64,000 nt of DNA. It comes from [Phialemoniopsis] sp. UDSM-2020 (taxonomy: Eukaryota > Ascomycota > Sordariomycetes > Thyridiales > Thyridiaceae). The stretch is taken from positions 1,612,001 through 1,676,000 of the forward strand of contig JAEILZ010000005.1 of NCBI GenBank assembly GCA_018873225.1. The letters are read 5' to 3'. The number at the start of each line of letters is the position of its first letter. The stretch's first letter is position 1. Made by a program: the position numbers and the translations under genes. Shown here in pieces: positions 11,181 to 22,433 of the stretch. A model generated the notes under the pieces. The model searched no databases. It saw nothing but the letters and a program-made list of their open reading frames with translations, and was not told where the DNA came from.

Positions 11181-12419
11181 CCTTCGGGCAAGCAGCATCA
11201 CCGCTGCGCCGGCAGCCAGGTGGTCGGGAAAGCTCTTCCTGTGCGCTTAAGGAGTGGTCGTGACCCTGGACTCTTCCTCTTGTGCACAGTTTCATCAAGC
11301 AGTCTTTTCTTACACACACCAGACATCACCGGCCGATCTAATGGAATTTTAGTGACAGATTCTGGCGGGGCAGTGATCCGCCCCGCAGGGCTGGCGCTGG
11401 TGTAGCTGAGAGGCCCGATTTTACCGGGAAGAATAACTAGCAGCGACAGTTCCGGGCAGCCCCTGCAGGATCAGGAGGACGCGCTGCGATGCTGAGACTC
11501 AGCTGTCAGTGCTCTAGACCAAACTCGCCAGCGCCCCCAATCGACGACCCGGCACCACATCAAAGTCACAACGGGCCGGGGTAAAAACAGGTGATTTTCC
11601 ACTTTTCTCTGGGACTCAAAGCTGGATCTTGTCACCTCGCATGCTCGCCTCCTTCACATGCTCTTGTATGATTCGACGCCAGCAATTGTGCTACAGGGCC
11701 TCCCTGGGTTTTCAGCGTGGCATCCCTCCGAGGTGTGATCGTGCGCATTACGGGGTACAGTTGCAAGAGGGTAGTGGGATAACCCTCAACTGCAAGTAAA
11801 GGCCTTCTACGAGGGTTGATGCTGAGTCTGCACCATTCGCATGTCGAATCAGTAGGGGTTACACCAATGCTCATTCGAGGCTGTCGTCATCAAGTCGTAA
11901 AACCACTGGTAAGATCGTGATCCCAGAAATTCGGCATCCCGTTCCTCTGGCGTTGATAGCTTGCTCTTTAGCGCTCCCATCATCCCGGGAAACCAAGTGG
12001 CCATCGAGATCGCGAATTGCTGGATCAGTGGCTAGGCAGAGCATCGAGACCCGCATCGCCGCATCGCCGTCGCCTGCGGAGTCTGACACCTCTCCAACAG
12101 CCGATCCCGCCCACTTGCAAGATCTTAATTAGCAGTGAGGTTGGAGTTGTATTACCCGTTTAAATCCTCAATGTACAGATTACAGCGGTTGATATCATGG
12201 CTCCGCCATGTGTCCTTGTACGTAGGTCCTGCGTGGGTCCAGCCCATCCCATCCTGGGCCTCCCGTGGGTGCAGGAACACTCAATCTAGACCTCACTTGG
12301 CAATGCACCCTTTATAAGCAAGCGAGGGCCCAACCCATGACTCTGGTTTCCTTGGTCCTCCAGCTCGTCTTTGGTCGGGTTCGTTTTTTTACATTCACCG
12401 CGAAAAGGAAAACATAACC
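11181..12419. other. intergenic between divergent genes
   Basis: Promoter region of QTRT1 (-) and the 2EXR gene (+). Only short, unsupported open frames are present. A pyrimidine-rich/T-rich leader with TTTTTTACATTCACCGCG lies just upstream of the 12420 start. A TATA-like TTTATAAGC lies at about 12309-12318. Confidence 0.5.
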
Positions 12420-13145
12420 ATGTCGCAACAGCAACAATTTAAATACTTTTCTTCTCTCCCCGCCGAGCTTCGTCTCGAGGTATGGCGCCTCAGCTGTCAA
12501 CCACGTGTGGTCGAGGTCCGTTATACTGCAGAAACAGATCAGTTCCATTCGGCAGCGCCACCACCCGCCATTGTACAAGTCAACCAGGAGTCAAGAGCAG
12601 AAGCCGCGAGGATATATAAGAAATCATTCCGAACTCGCAGTCATCAGAATTACATTCACTTCTGTCCGTACCTTGATGTGTTGTACATCCCCCGCGATGG
12701 CGAGATGGGCTACGACGATACGGCCCGGGACTTTGCCAGGCTGATCCCGGATACGGCAGGCCATGTTCTGAGCCTCGCCATTGACCACGTCAAGACCGAC
12801 GTGATTCGCCCGTGGGAACCCTACAACAAGTTCTGTATAATCCAGAGCTTCCCGAATCTCCAAAATGCTTTCTTAATCGTGGGTTCGGTGCACGATGGAA
12901 ACGAAGACGGCTTGAACTCCGGTATCGAGTTTGTCGACCCCAAGGGCGACCCAGCAACCATTCTACGCATGATCGATGGCGTTCTCGAGTCATTCTGCTA
13001 CGAGCTTGGTCCCGTCACCTGTGGACAGGGACGCAAAGAAGACGTATGGTTCGCTCCTCCGATACCGTCACTTATTCCCAAAGCCAAGTTACTTCATGGC
13101 CTGGACAAGTCGGGCGCGGACTCGGGCTCGATAGTATGCTGGTGA
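12420..13145 (+). CDS. 2EXR-domain protein (F-box-like fungal family)
   Basis: A single exon of 241 residues. The N-terminus carries the 2EXR signature: FSSLPAELRLEVWRLSCQPR at residues 9-28, then the PPAIVQVNQESRAEA segment at 48-62. This 2EXR domain is greatly expanded in filamentous fungi; its biochemical role is unknown, and the LPxELRxxIW start resembles an F-box. The rest of the protein (DVLYIPRD, TAGHVLSLAIDHV) follows the usual order in this family. The 241-residue length is ordinary for it. The final codons TGC TGG TGA also read as a possible splice donor (GTGAGA), so a short 3' exon cannot be excluded. Confidence 0.8.
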   Translation: MSQQQQFKYFSSLPAELRLEVWRLSCQPRVVEVRYTAETDQFHSAAPPPAIVQVNQESRAEAARIYKKSFRTRSHQNYIHFCPYLDVLYIPRDGEMGYDDTARDFARLIPDTAGHVLSLAIDHVKTDVIRPWEPYNKFCIIQSFPNLQNAFLIVGSVHDGNEDGLNSGIEFVDPKGDPATILRMIDGVLESFCYELGPVTCGQGRKEDVWFAPPIPSLIPKAKLLHGLDKSGADSGSIVCW

Positions 13146-13767
13146 GAGGTGCGAGGCAGTGCTTGAGCGACCAAGTACGAGGGCGCTCAAGCCGCCCGGA
13201 TTGTTCTGCTACGACCGACCTCGTACCTGATCTCGAGACGGAAATTTGTATGACCACATAGCATTGTAAGATCTTTGGCTGGTTTGATGTTGAATTGGGT
13301 TAGATTTGGGCATTATGGATTGCATGGAGTTGGTCCCATCTGGGAAGGCGTCGGCGCAGCCTCCGCTGTCTGGATTACTACTGTAATTTTGATACCCTTT
13401 AATAAGATACTGAGCTTTTCGACCAAAATGCATGCTTGCCGCGATCGTAATCCTGGTTCAATATATGATGAGCCTGTGTTTCCGCCTCGCGATAAACCAA
13501 GATTTTTCATGCGTCCCAATGCCGCATTGGCCTGTCTTTCATGCACTCCGGAAAGAACCGGCGGTGCAACAGCATGCTTTGTCTTTTGTAACCCCAACCC
13601 TGAGAAAGAGCATCCTGAACCAGGCCCATCTTGGTTTCAGCCAATCAAATTGGTCAAGACTAGTCCCATCAGACGATCCCAAAATTTGTTGCGAGAACAC
13701 CAGCTCAAGCTCCTGATACGACATCCGCACGTTAGCATCGTGATCGTCCGCGAGCTGACATTGCACA
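13146..13767. other. intergenic
   Basis: 3' flank of the 2EXR gene and promoter of the Mrp51 gene. Several open frames of 90-220 codons lie on both strands across the Mrp51 start. They overlap one another and the Mrp51 coding sequence, and none shows a family signature. Confidence 0.5.
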
Positions 13768-15171
13768 ATGGCGAGCCGGGCAATGACCCCGGGAGGGGCG
13801 CTCCTTCGAGCGTCTCGAATGTTTTCACTCCCACCCGCGTTACATCCGCCTTCTGGTGATGTGGCCGCCGCCGCTACTCGTAGCTCCGACACGGCCACGA
13901 TGCCGTATCCCACCATCCAATCCGTCACCACGCCGCAGTCATCGCGCGATCGCGGTGACTGGGGCTTCAAGAGGCCTCTGCCGCTGAAGTCTACCACCAA
14001 GACGACGACGCCCCTCATCCGTGTCAAGAAAGTCGACTCAATCGAGCACGTTACCGACTTTGCCTCTGCGGCTGACCACACACTCTCGCTCGAAAAGTGG
14101 CAGGAGATGGCTGTCCCCATCACAATGCCCGACAGTAAGAAGAGGGGCGATAGCCTACGCAATTTCGCCGTCCCTGGCGTCTCTGTCTTTGAGGAGAAGT
14201 TCGATGTCACTGCCTTCGAGAGTGGAATGGAGGCTCAGGCCGAGGACAAGAGGTGGAAGTTCCGGGGCCCTTGGCTGGCTGGTGTTACAGAGGGAGATTT
14301 CCAAAAGTACCTCAAGAGGCAGGTCCGCGTGAAGCGCCCGGAGTTCAGGCAATTCCTTCGACAACGCCTCTCCGTGGAGCTGACACAATCGGCTGCCACA
14401 GCGGCGCTTGAGGCTGGAAAGGAGGTGCCTACTCCAATCACGGCCGAAGAAGTCACAGATGCGCAGTTGACCGAGTATCTGCGCAAGCTGCGGTCCGACC
14501 GCACTACTCTGTACAGAATGATCGGAGAGTTCCTCGATCTCGCACCCGTTCCGCCACCGTCCTCGTTCGGCCTCAGCAGCCTTGGGCCCATGGCTCCTCG
14601 CGACACGCGGCAGACCGGCCCTGTCAACCCCTATGCGGAAGAGGGACCGCCAGTCACTCACCCTTCAGCTGGTCTGTCGTACCTCCGCACAGCCTCTTAC
14701 CTCGACAACCACCCGATATACGGACCCCAGAAGAGCCATCCTCCTGTTAAGGCCCGTATCGTCATGCCCAGAACGCAACATATGGGCAACTTCTCGGCCA
14801 AGCTTGGTGTTGGCGGCTTTGTCACTGATGTACCTCAGGGTGACACTGCCTTCCAGCAGAGGAACCTCCGCGGCAGGGGCATTGACCGCATTCCCGGCCT
14901 GAACGGCATCGATCCCGCCATCGAGGGCGGTGCCAAGTCTTATGTCCAGGCGGTCTCGGCCAAGGTCGACTCCCAGGGTCGCGTCCATCTCAAGGTTGGA
15001 GAAGCAAACCAGGAGGCTGAGCTCGTGCAGAAGGAGCTGGTTGGCGAGGCCAAGGTGTTCGGTCAGATCTCACAGGCACCCTCAGAGGATCGTGCAGGCC
15101 ACAGACAAATGCGCTCGCGTAGAGCGGGACCACTGGTCATGAGCAGCTCCAGGACCTACGGCTTGAAATGA
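13768..15171 (+). CDS. mrp51: mitochondrial small-subunit ribosomal protein Mrp51 (bS1m) family
   Basis: A component of the mitochondrial 37S ribosomal subunit, of the Mrp51/bS1m family involved in recognising mitochondrial mRNAs. It is a single exon of 467 residues. The N-terminus is rich in Arg, Ser and Ala and lacks acidic residues (MASRAMTPGGALLRASRMFS), as expected of a mitochondrial presequence. It is followed by the family hallmark RDRGDWGFKRPLPLKSTTKT at about residues 60-79 and the downstream conserved segment RVKKVDSIEHVTDFASA. The C-terminal half has GGFVTDVPQGDTAF and basic stretches. The length suits filamentous-fungal Mrp51, which is longer than yeast Mrp51 (about 340). It lies 419 bp upstream of the cytosolic ribosomal protein gene eS17 on the same strand. 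The assignment is from the family signature; the N-terminal targeting call is inference. Confidence 0.82.
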   Translation: MASRAMTPGGALLRASRMFSLPPALHPPSGDVAAAATRSSDTATMPYPTIQSVTTPQSSRDRGDWGFKRPLPLKSTTKTTTPLIRVKKVDSIEHVTDFASAADHTLSLEKWQEMAVPITMPDSKKRGDSLRNFAVPGVSVFEEKFDVTAFESGMEAQAEDKRWKFRGPWLAGVTEGDFQKYLKRQVRVKRPEFRQFLRQRLSVELTQSAATAALEAGKEVPTPITAEEVTDAQLTEYLRKLRSDRTTLYRMIGEFLDLAPVPPPSSFGLSSLGPMAPRDTRQTGPVNPYAEEGPPVTHPSAGLSYLRTASYLDNHPIYGPQKSHPPVKARIVMPRTQHMGNFSAKLGVGGFVTDVPQGDTAFQQRNLRGRGIDRIPGLNGIDPAIEGGAKSYVQAVSAKVDSQGRVHLKVGEANQEAELVQKELVGEAKVFGQISQAPSEDRAGHRQMRSRRAGPLVMSSSRTYGLK

Positions 15172-15590
15172 AAAGGGTGCGGCTTTGGCCACGACTTATT
15201 GTATAGTACGACACCGGCTGGCATCACCCGATCTACAGATGTAACACTATCATGTAGAGCATAGCGACTTCCACAGCACATGTATTATAAAATGTCTATT
15301 TGTACAATTCATCTGGCACGATCAAGCTTAACAGTGCCATACCGTACTTGGGCTCAAGAGTTCTGAGACTGTCCGCTGACTAAGTCATCCGCGTCTGAAT
15401 CTGGGCGGGGCTGCTGTGCCAAGCCTGGGCCCGACACGTGATTCAACTCGTGAGCGAAAATTTACCCTAACTGGGGACCCACACCCTTTGGACACCACTA
15501 ATTTTCAATTAGAAAAAAAAGGCATTCTCGCGATCCCCTCCAAACGCTGCCTCTGTCCTCCGTCAGATCAATCCGCCAAATACCGCCAAA
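15172..15590. other. intergenic, promoter of rps17
   Basis: 3' flank of mrp51 and promoter/leader of the eS17 gene. The leader just before 15591 is pyrimidine-rich (about 15534-15560, CCCCTCCAAACGCTGCCTC type), as usual for fungal ribosomal protein genes. No other feature was recognised. Confidence 0.5.
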
Positions 15591-16190
15591 ATGGGTCGCG
15601 TTCGTACCAAGACTGTCAAGAAGTCCGCCAAGGTCATCATCGAGCGGTACTACCCTCGCCTGACCCTCGATTTCGAGACCAACAAGAGGATCTGCGATGA
15701 GATTGCCATCATCGCCTCCAAGCGCCTCCGCAACAAGGTCAGCACACATCCAGCAGTTGACTCCGACGATGAAGGGATTGTGAGGGATAAAAGTACTGAT
15801 TGATGGGTCTTTATTGGAACAGATTGCCGGCTACACCACGCACTTGATGAAGCGTATCCAGAGGGGTCCCGTCCGCGGTATCTCCTTCAAGCTTCAGGAG
15901 GAGGAGCGTGAGCGCAAGGATCAATACGTCCCCGAGGTCTCTGCTCTCGACTTCAGCCAGAACACCGAGAGCGGCCAGCTCGAGATCGACACCGAGACCA
16001 AGGACCTGCTCAAGCACCTCGGCGTACGTACAGCCCAGCATATTGGACAAATCCAGGGGAGAATATACAAGACTAACATGACATCGTCCTACAGTTCGAC
16101 AGCATCCCCGTCAACGTTACCGCCGTTACCCAGGCTCAGCCCCAGGAGCGTGGTGGCCGCCGCTTTGGCGACCGCCCCCGGAGGGACTAA
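15591..16190 (+). CDS. rps17: 40S ribosomal protein eS17
   Basis: A structural protein of the cytosolic small ribosomal subunit. Three exons, 15591-15737, 15823-16023 and 16095-16190, encode 147 residues, the normal eS17 size. Introns are 85 and 71 nt, both phase 0 (GTCAGC/CAG and GTACGT/CAG). The first exon gives the conserved start [20 protein letters not shown]. The second carries the highly conserved core ([20 protein letters not shown], then [12 protein letters not shown]). The third gives the variable Arg/Gly-rich tail ending RPRRD. Nothing unusual was seen. Confidence 0.97.
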
Positions 16191-16692
16191 GTGTTACGAA
16201 CATGAAAATGATGGATGGGGCTTTGCATTTGGCAATTGGCATGGTTTCGGTTGCTTTGGCGTCTATCTGGAAGGTAGTGTGAGCATCATAGATCAAAAAG
16301 AAGATCTTTTGCCCCCACAAGGTGTCGCCGATTCTTCAGGGCTCGCTCTGAAGATGACGCTTGATTGCCAAAAATTCTTCCACTCTTGCATACTGTCTGA
16401 CCTGTCGGGGTTCTCTTCATTAGTCCCTGACAGGAAAACCTCTGCGAACTGACACGGCGGCTTTCGAGCCAGGCTCATACGTCCTCGTTATTGTATCACA
16501 TATTCTGGCACCGGCACGGATTGAATGAAGAACGCCTAGGATGATGACTATCTTGGGTATCAAAATTTTCAAGACGGTGCCACTGCCACCTACAAGTCCA
16601 ACTCCCCGTAAATATTAAAATCCCGTATCAAGTAAACTCCGAGCAAATGCTTAATGGACACTGTCGAGCCGGAAGGAGACAGCTCTGGGGGT
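16191..16692. other. intergenic between tail-to-tail genes
   Basis: 3' flanks of rps17 (+) and the Rtr1/RPAP2 gene (-). No supported gene. Confidence 0.55.
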
Positions 16693-17514
16693 TCAACCTG
16701 TGAACTTTGGCCTATGGCCCTCCATCAGAACGTGGGAATCGTCATCCTCGCTCTTGAGCTTAGGTTCGGATGGTTGAGAAGTCACAGTCTTTTCGCGGAT
16801 CTCAACGTCGACCACCGGGTTGACGGTCCGTCGTGTGCTGGGATCACCGCGCTCAAGTGCAAGTGTGGCCGACTGCTGGTTTGTCTTGCGATCTTCCTCC
16901 AGCTTGAGGTTGGCAACCTGCCTCGTTATCTGGTCTTCCTCGCTCGCATTCTGAGGCTCTTCGTCCAGAAGGTCGATATTTATGTCGGGTATTCCAACTC
17001 GCTCCCAAGCGGCAGTTTCATTGAGCTGGACTTTGATGTAGAGCGCTCTCCTGGCGCAATCTTGCGAGCACCACTTCTCCAGCTCCTTCTTCTGGACGAT
17101 GTTGAAATCCTTGGTACCAGCGTTGACTAGCTTCCAAGTTCCGTTCCTAGGGTACTGCTTGCGCGGCTTGCCGCAAAGGGTGTACCCGCACAGGCCGCAA
17201 GTATTGCGCTCCTCGATCAGGTCGTCGTAATCGGTGGGCTGGAAGACGCGGACGAGCCGCTTGAACTCTTCGACGTCTTGCGGCGCCGGGTTCGCGGAAG
17301 AATGCGGCGGATCTCGTTGGATCGGCAAGTCTGTCAGTCGGAGTATGGACTCGAGGATCGTGGCCTCGAGGTCTTTGCGCTCCTGGATGATGTTGGCATG
17401 CTTCAGCGCGATCTGCCGCGTCTCGTCCTCGCTCTGCGGCGGGGGAGGGGCTGCAGCTCCGGGCTTGGGGTTCTTGAGGATGCCTCTCAGTGGACGCTTG
17501 GGTAGAGAGGCCAT
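16693..17514 (-). CDS. rtr1: RNA polymerase II CTD phosphatase Rtr1/RPAP2 family
   Basis: Proteins of this family bind RNA polymerase II, assist its nuclear import or assembly, and are reported to remove Ser5 phosphate from the Rpb1 C-terminal domain. It is a single exon of 273 residues. A basic N-terminus (KRPLRGILKNPKPG) is followed by a helical region at about 30-60. The atypical zinc finger follows: NTCGLCGYTLCGKP at 104-117 (Cys 106, 109, 114) and EKWCSQDCARRALYIKVQL at 146-164 (Cys 149, 153). The C-terminal 100 residues are acidic and low in conservation, as in other fungal members. The start at 17514 is the first ATG in an open frame. The only neighbour of note is the convergent rps17. 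Confidence 0.9.
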   Translation of the reverse strand: MASLPKRPLRGILKNPKPGAAAPPPPQSEDETRQIALKHANIIQERKDLEATILESILRLTDLPIQRDPPHSSANPAPQDVEEFKRLVRVFQPTDYDDLIEERNTCGLCGYTLCGKPRKQYPRNGTWKLVNAGTKDFNIVQKKELEKWCSQDCARRALYIKVQLNETAAWERVGIPDINIDLLDEEPQNASEEDQITRQVANLKLEEDRKTNQQSATLALERGDPSTRRTVNPVVDVEIREKTVTSQPSEPKLKSEDDDSHVLMEGHRPKFTG

Positions 17515-18786
17515 GCTGGGTGGTTTGGCAGCATGGGTGCCCCGATGTTATGACATGAGAATGTTGTGTGAAGGCTAGATTCCAGATGTCCGTTATAAAA
17601 ATTGCTTTATCTCAGATGAATCTCGAAGCTTTGACGTCGATAATTTGTCAGGGCGTACCAAAATAAGCTACTAAATTGGGGGTGCTTTCATCCTCCAATC
17701 GGCGGTACAGACGCTGAAACGAAAACGGTTCGCCCGGAGTCAGGTCCCACGACGCCACAGACGCAACCCCGCCACAGGAAAAGTTACCGCCTCATGATGT
17801 GCATCCTCACTTTCAGGCAGGCAGGCGATCCAGGCAGACCTGATCCTTCAGAAGAGGCTGTGCCGCATTGCTGAAAATGCATCGTGGGCACGATTGTGTT
17901 TGAGCCGAGATTGATCCCTGGCACATCAGCACTCCACTCCCTCACTCACAAAACACACATTGTAGCCCCTGCCTGCTTTACTTTCTCATGTACTTGATTC
18001 TCTGAGCCTCAAAGCCTCGATCGCAAAGTCTTGGTTCAACTATAATCTGCCCATTTGAGTTCGACAACAATGCCCTGTAGTATTTCGGGGTCCCGCCAGT
18101 AGCTAATCCGGTCACCTCATAATCCCTAAACAACCTCTTCGGGTTGCCTAGGTTAAAAGCCTCCTCTTGGACTATTAGCTCCCCCGCAGCAAAGGTGGCG
18201 CCAGCAGCTCACCGTAAGATCAACTTTTGGACGCACGCCCTGCAGAGAAGGAAGCTTGGGGTTGGCGGCTACTGCGTCTTTTTGCTAGGCGATACAACCA
18301 CCACATTCTCGGTTTGGCGATAGGATCAATATTGTCACATTTCAGGTGAATCTCTTGAGCTCTCTGCTCTGTTGTGAGTTCTCCCAGATTATTTGCCTCC
18401 CTCCTCAGCTCCGAGATGATGATCATGGGGCAGCAACCCACCAAGCTCCACGGTTCCAAGCGCTGACGTCGTCCTCCTAAAAGTGCCAGGCCTGTGCTCC
18501 AGTAGCGAGTTCGGGCCACCCATCCAACCCGACCTGCGATCCACATCCTCAACGCAACCCCGTGTTTTGGAGACTCTTCCCACCTTGCAATCCCCTCAGA
18601 CCGACTTAATTTTTGTCGCGAGCTCGTGCAAGCATCACAGCCTTGTGTATCTTCACCGTCCGATACTTCCGTCCAGCTAGCCTTTGCCTGTCTGACAGCT
18701 TTCCTGACCAAGCTTGGACGATTCAACCCCCCCACACCCGACCTTTGGTTCCCGGGCTCCCAGACGGGTTCCCACCCCGCCTCGCC
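17515..18786. other. intergenic between divergent genes
   Basis: Promoter region of rtr1 (-) and the Bbc1/Mti1 gene (+). A 263-codon open frame on the minus strand (18220-19011) runs antisense into the Bbc1 first exon and is judged a chance shadow. The + frame is open from 18613, but the family N-terminus begins at 18787. CCCCCCCACACCC-type C-rich DNA lies just upstream of the start. Confidence 0.5.
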
Positions 18787-21700
18787 ATGACGACGCCCTT
18801 TAAGGTCAAGGCTGTGTACGAGTACAACTCGGCTCACGAAGATGACCTCAAGTTTCATATCGGCCAAATAATAACCGTCACCGAGGAGGAGGACGATGAA
18901 TGGTACACGGGCGAATACGTCGACGAGTCGGGCGGCAAACAGGAGGGCATGTTCCCTCGCAACTTCGTCGAGAAGTATGAGCCCACCGCACCCCCTCGAC
19001 CGATTCGCCATCAGAAGAAGAAGAGTGACGCTGCTGCCGTTGCGCTTGAAGAGCCAGCTGCCCCGGTACCCGTCTCTCCGAAAGAGGCGGTGCCCGAGCC
19101 CCAGGACGAGTCTCCGCAGGAGGTCAAGGTCGCCTCCCCGAGCTCAGCTCCCGCTCCCGAGCTCCCCATACGGGAAGAGGCACCCCCCGCTCCGGCACCC
19201 GTCCAACCTGCCCCGAAAGCTGCCGAGCCCCCTGTCTCTGCTGCAGCTCCTGCGCCAAAGGCTGCTCCCGCCCAAGCCAAGCCCAAGGGTCCGCCTCCTC
19301 TCACTGAGAAGCCAGCCAGTAGTTCGTTCAAGGATCGCATAGCCGCGTTCAACAAACCTGCTGCTCCTCCCGTGGCTCCATTTAAGCCGAGCGGTCTCGG
19401 CTCAGGCAGCACAGGCTTCATCAAGAAACCGTTCGTGGCACCACCTCCCAGTCGAAACGCATACGTACCCCCTCCTCGGGAGGCCCCTACTACAAAGGTG
19501 TACCGGCGCGATGAGGATCCCGAGATCAGGGAGCGAGAGGCAGAGAACCTTGAGAGCGCCGAGAAGGCTGGACTGGCCCCGGCTGCTCCTGCTGCCGAGG
19601 GCGGTGGCGACGAAGACGAGCCCAAGCCGTTGAGCCTCAAGGAACGAATGGCTCTCTTACAAAAGCAGCAGATGGAGCAAGCTCAGAGACATGCTGATGC
19701 GGCCTCAAAGAAGGAGAAGCCGAAACGCCCAGCTAAGAAGCGCATGGAGAGCCATGAGAGCTATGCCGAAAGCGAGACTACTGAACCTGCCCCCGCCCTC
19801 GAGCGGAGGGACACCCAGGAGACCGGAGGACGCAGGTCTATCGAGGAAACGCATCCTCACAGGGCCCCGCAACCAACGCGACGGAAGTCCTCCAAAGGTG
19901 TTGGACCAGAGGATGGCAATGAGGCCGATATGTCCGGTGCTGGTGACACGACTGAGGGCCAGGAGGATCTCACCGAGAAGGAGGAGAGCGACGAGAAGCC
20001 TCGGCCTCTTACCAAGACACCCACCGCGACCAGCGCGGCTAGTGAGCCGGCCAGAGAAGAGAAAATCGAAGAGGAAGACGATGAAGATGAGGAACAGGAA
20101 GAGGAAGAGGAGGACGTCGACCCTGAGGTGCGAAGAAAGGAAGAGCTCCGCGCAAGGATGGCTAAAATGAGTGGCGGCATGGGCATGGCCGGTATGTTTG
20201 GCATGATGCCGATGCCTGGGGCAGGAGCTCCGCCCAAGAAGAAGAAGGCTTCCATGGAGAGGCGTCCCAGCGAGTATGACGAGGAGGCTACAACTCCTGG
20301 TGCCCAGGCACCACCGGTTCCCGTTATGGCACTACCGGGCATGTCCGCCCCGAAGACCCCGGGCCGCGAGGAGCGGTCGTCCTTGGACTTTGCTAGTCCC
20401 TCTGGGAACGAGGGCGATGAGGAAGACGAAGAAGAGGCAGCCCCAAGAGCTGTTCCTCCAGGTATGTCTGCCATCGGCTTAACAGTGATGGATCCGGTCA
20501 CTAATCCGCTATGAAGTGCCTTCTCGAGGAGCTGGAGGTCCGCCACCAATTCCCGGCGGTCGTCCCGCGCCACCACCCGTTCCCGCAGAGTGTAAGTAAT
20601 CTTCTAAGTGAGATGTACCACGGACGCTAACCCCATAAAGCACGCCCGCCGCCTCTGCCACCAACAGCCTCTGAGATCAAGTCCCAGAGTGAGGGTTCTG
20701 AGTCGGATGACGAACTGTCAGAGCGACCGCAAGATTCCGCTGATACCCCGAGAGGAGAAGCACCTCCAGCAGCCAGAGCTCCGCCGCCGCCCCCAGTGGC
20801 TGTTCCTCCGCCAGCGATCCCAACGTCACCCCGCTCCCCCGGGTCTAACCGTCGGTCATACATGGGCGATAGCCTCCCTCCAACCTCCCCCAGCGGAGCG
20901 CCGCCACCCCCGAACAGGCGGGACAGCCGCCCACCGCCGATCCCTGGTTCGGCTCCAGCGCCGCCGCCTGCCCAAACTCGGCCGCCACCGCCGCCTCCCC
21001 CAGGTGCGCTTAGCCGTCAGTCCACGGCTGACACCCGACCGATGTCGCCCACCAAGCCTCTCCATCGTGATGAGGATGAGGAGGAGGAAGAGGTCACCGA
21101 GTACGAGGGTGATTACGACACCGATATTGCGTCCTCGGTACCCCACAAGGATGCACTCAAATCACATGCCCGAGAGTCGAGCTTTGATGAATCGTTCTCT
21201 ATGAAGTCTCCCACGACTGAGGCACCGCCATCGATGCCGCCGCCCATCCCATCTGCTTCCGCACCCAGGGCACCACCTCCAGTTCCTACCCAGGCTCCTC
21301 AGGCTCCCCACGATAAGCGCAGATCGACAGATATGCCGCGAGCCCCGCCGCCGCCACCACCTCCGGCGAAGGATACCATTGATGACGATGAAGAGGAGTA
21401 CGACCCTTATAACTACACTGCTACACCAACGCAAGGGATCCCGATTCCTGGTTTCGTTCCTCCTCCGCGGCCTACCGAAGAGCCCCAAGCACCGCCCCCA
21501 TCGGAGCCGAGCTCGGCACAGCCGTCACTGCCTCCCCCGCAAACTCGTGCTCCTCCTCCGGCACCACCCGCAAACCGTAGTGCACGACAGTCCGTGGACG
21601 CTGGACGCGCGATGCCCACGGGAAGGAGGTCCATCGATGTAAACAGGCCCTCCATAGAGTCGGGGTTCGTGGCCAATGACCTCGACCTCGCTCCCCAGTC

Positions 21701-22433
21701 ATCCTGGTGGTTGCAACCAAATAGTCTACCGCCTCAATTGCAAGGCCGCCGAGACATTTTCTTCGAGTCGGACGAATCGCAGAGCTCTGAACAAGGCAAG
21801 ACGATTGTTACGAGGGACGTCTACGTGCTCTACCAGGATTATTCGCAAACCGTAATTACTGTCAGCTTCGACGCTGCCAATCCTTCGGATGCTCACCTAG
21901 AGCAAAGACACGAGGGCCCACCACGGACTCTCCGTCAAGATCAGCTGGAGCAGTCTTACGAGCAATTCGGCCGTCAGATTGGCGACGCTGTCAGCTCCAA
22001 GAAGGACACCGTCGTCGGCGATGGCACGCCGCAAGGACTTATCTACGAGCTTCTTCGTCCTTTCAAGGATGCTCTCCTACCCGTCGGCTCGCGAGCATAC
22101 GGCGCCTTGGTCTACTCGAACCTCGCCAACGCGAGTACGTCTCAGAATGATGAGATTCGCGCTGGTGACATCATCAGCATCCGGAACGCCAAATTCCAGG
22201 GCAAGCACGGGCCGATGCACGCCAAATACAGTATCGAGGTCGGCAAGCCGGACCACGTCGCCGTCGTGGCGGAGTGGGACGGCACCAAGAAGAAGGTGCG
22301 AGCCTGGGAGCAGGGCCGCGAGAACAAGAAGGTCAAGCTCGAGAGCTTCAAGCTGGACGACCTGCGGTCCGGCGAAGTCAAGATCTGGCGCGTCATGCCA
22401 AGGGGATGGGTCGGTTGGTCGGGCCAGAACTAG
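18787..22433 (+). CDS. bbc1: actin-patch SH3 protein Bbc1/Mti1 (myosin-I tail-binding)
   Basis: Bbc1/Mti1 binds type I myosin and Las17/WASP and restrains actin assembly at endocytic patches. Exons 18787-20461, 20517-20591 and 20641-22433 encode 1180 residues. The introns are only 55 and 49 nt, both phase 1. An SH3 domain occupies residues 1-67 (FKVKAVYEYNSAHEDDLKFH, then DDEWYTGEYVDE, GMFPRNFVEKYEP). A very long Pro-, Lys- and Glu-rich region follows, with polyacidic stretches and many PPPPP motifs. The conserved Bbc1 C-terminal domain lies at about 970-1180 (TRDVYVLYQDYSQTVITVSF, QGLIYELLRPFKDALLPVGS, EWDGTKKKVRAWEQG). The middle exon is 75 nt, so skipping it would keep frame. If intron 1 were retained, the protein would stop at 20514 after 575 residues. 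The 1180-residue length is similar to yeast Bbc1 (about 1157). Confidence 0.92.

Noticed and set aside
13539..14210. 223-codon open frame on the minus strand
   Set aside because: Antisense to the Mrp51 start region and without recognisable sequence.
18220..19011. 263-codon open frame on the minus strand
   Set aside because: Overlaps the Bbc1 SH3-coding exon in antisense; low-complexity and unrecognised.
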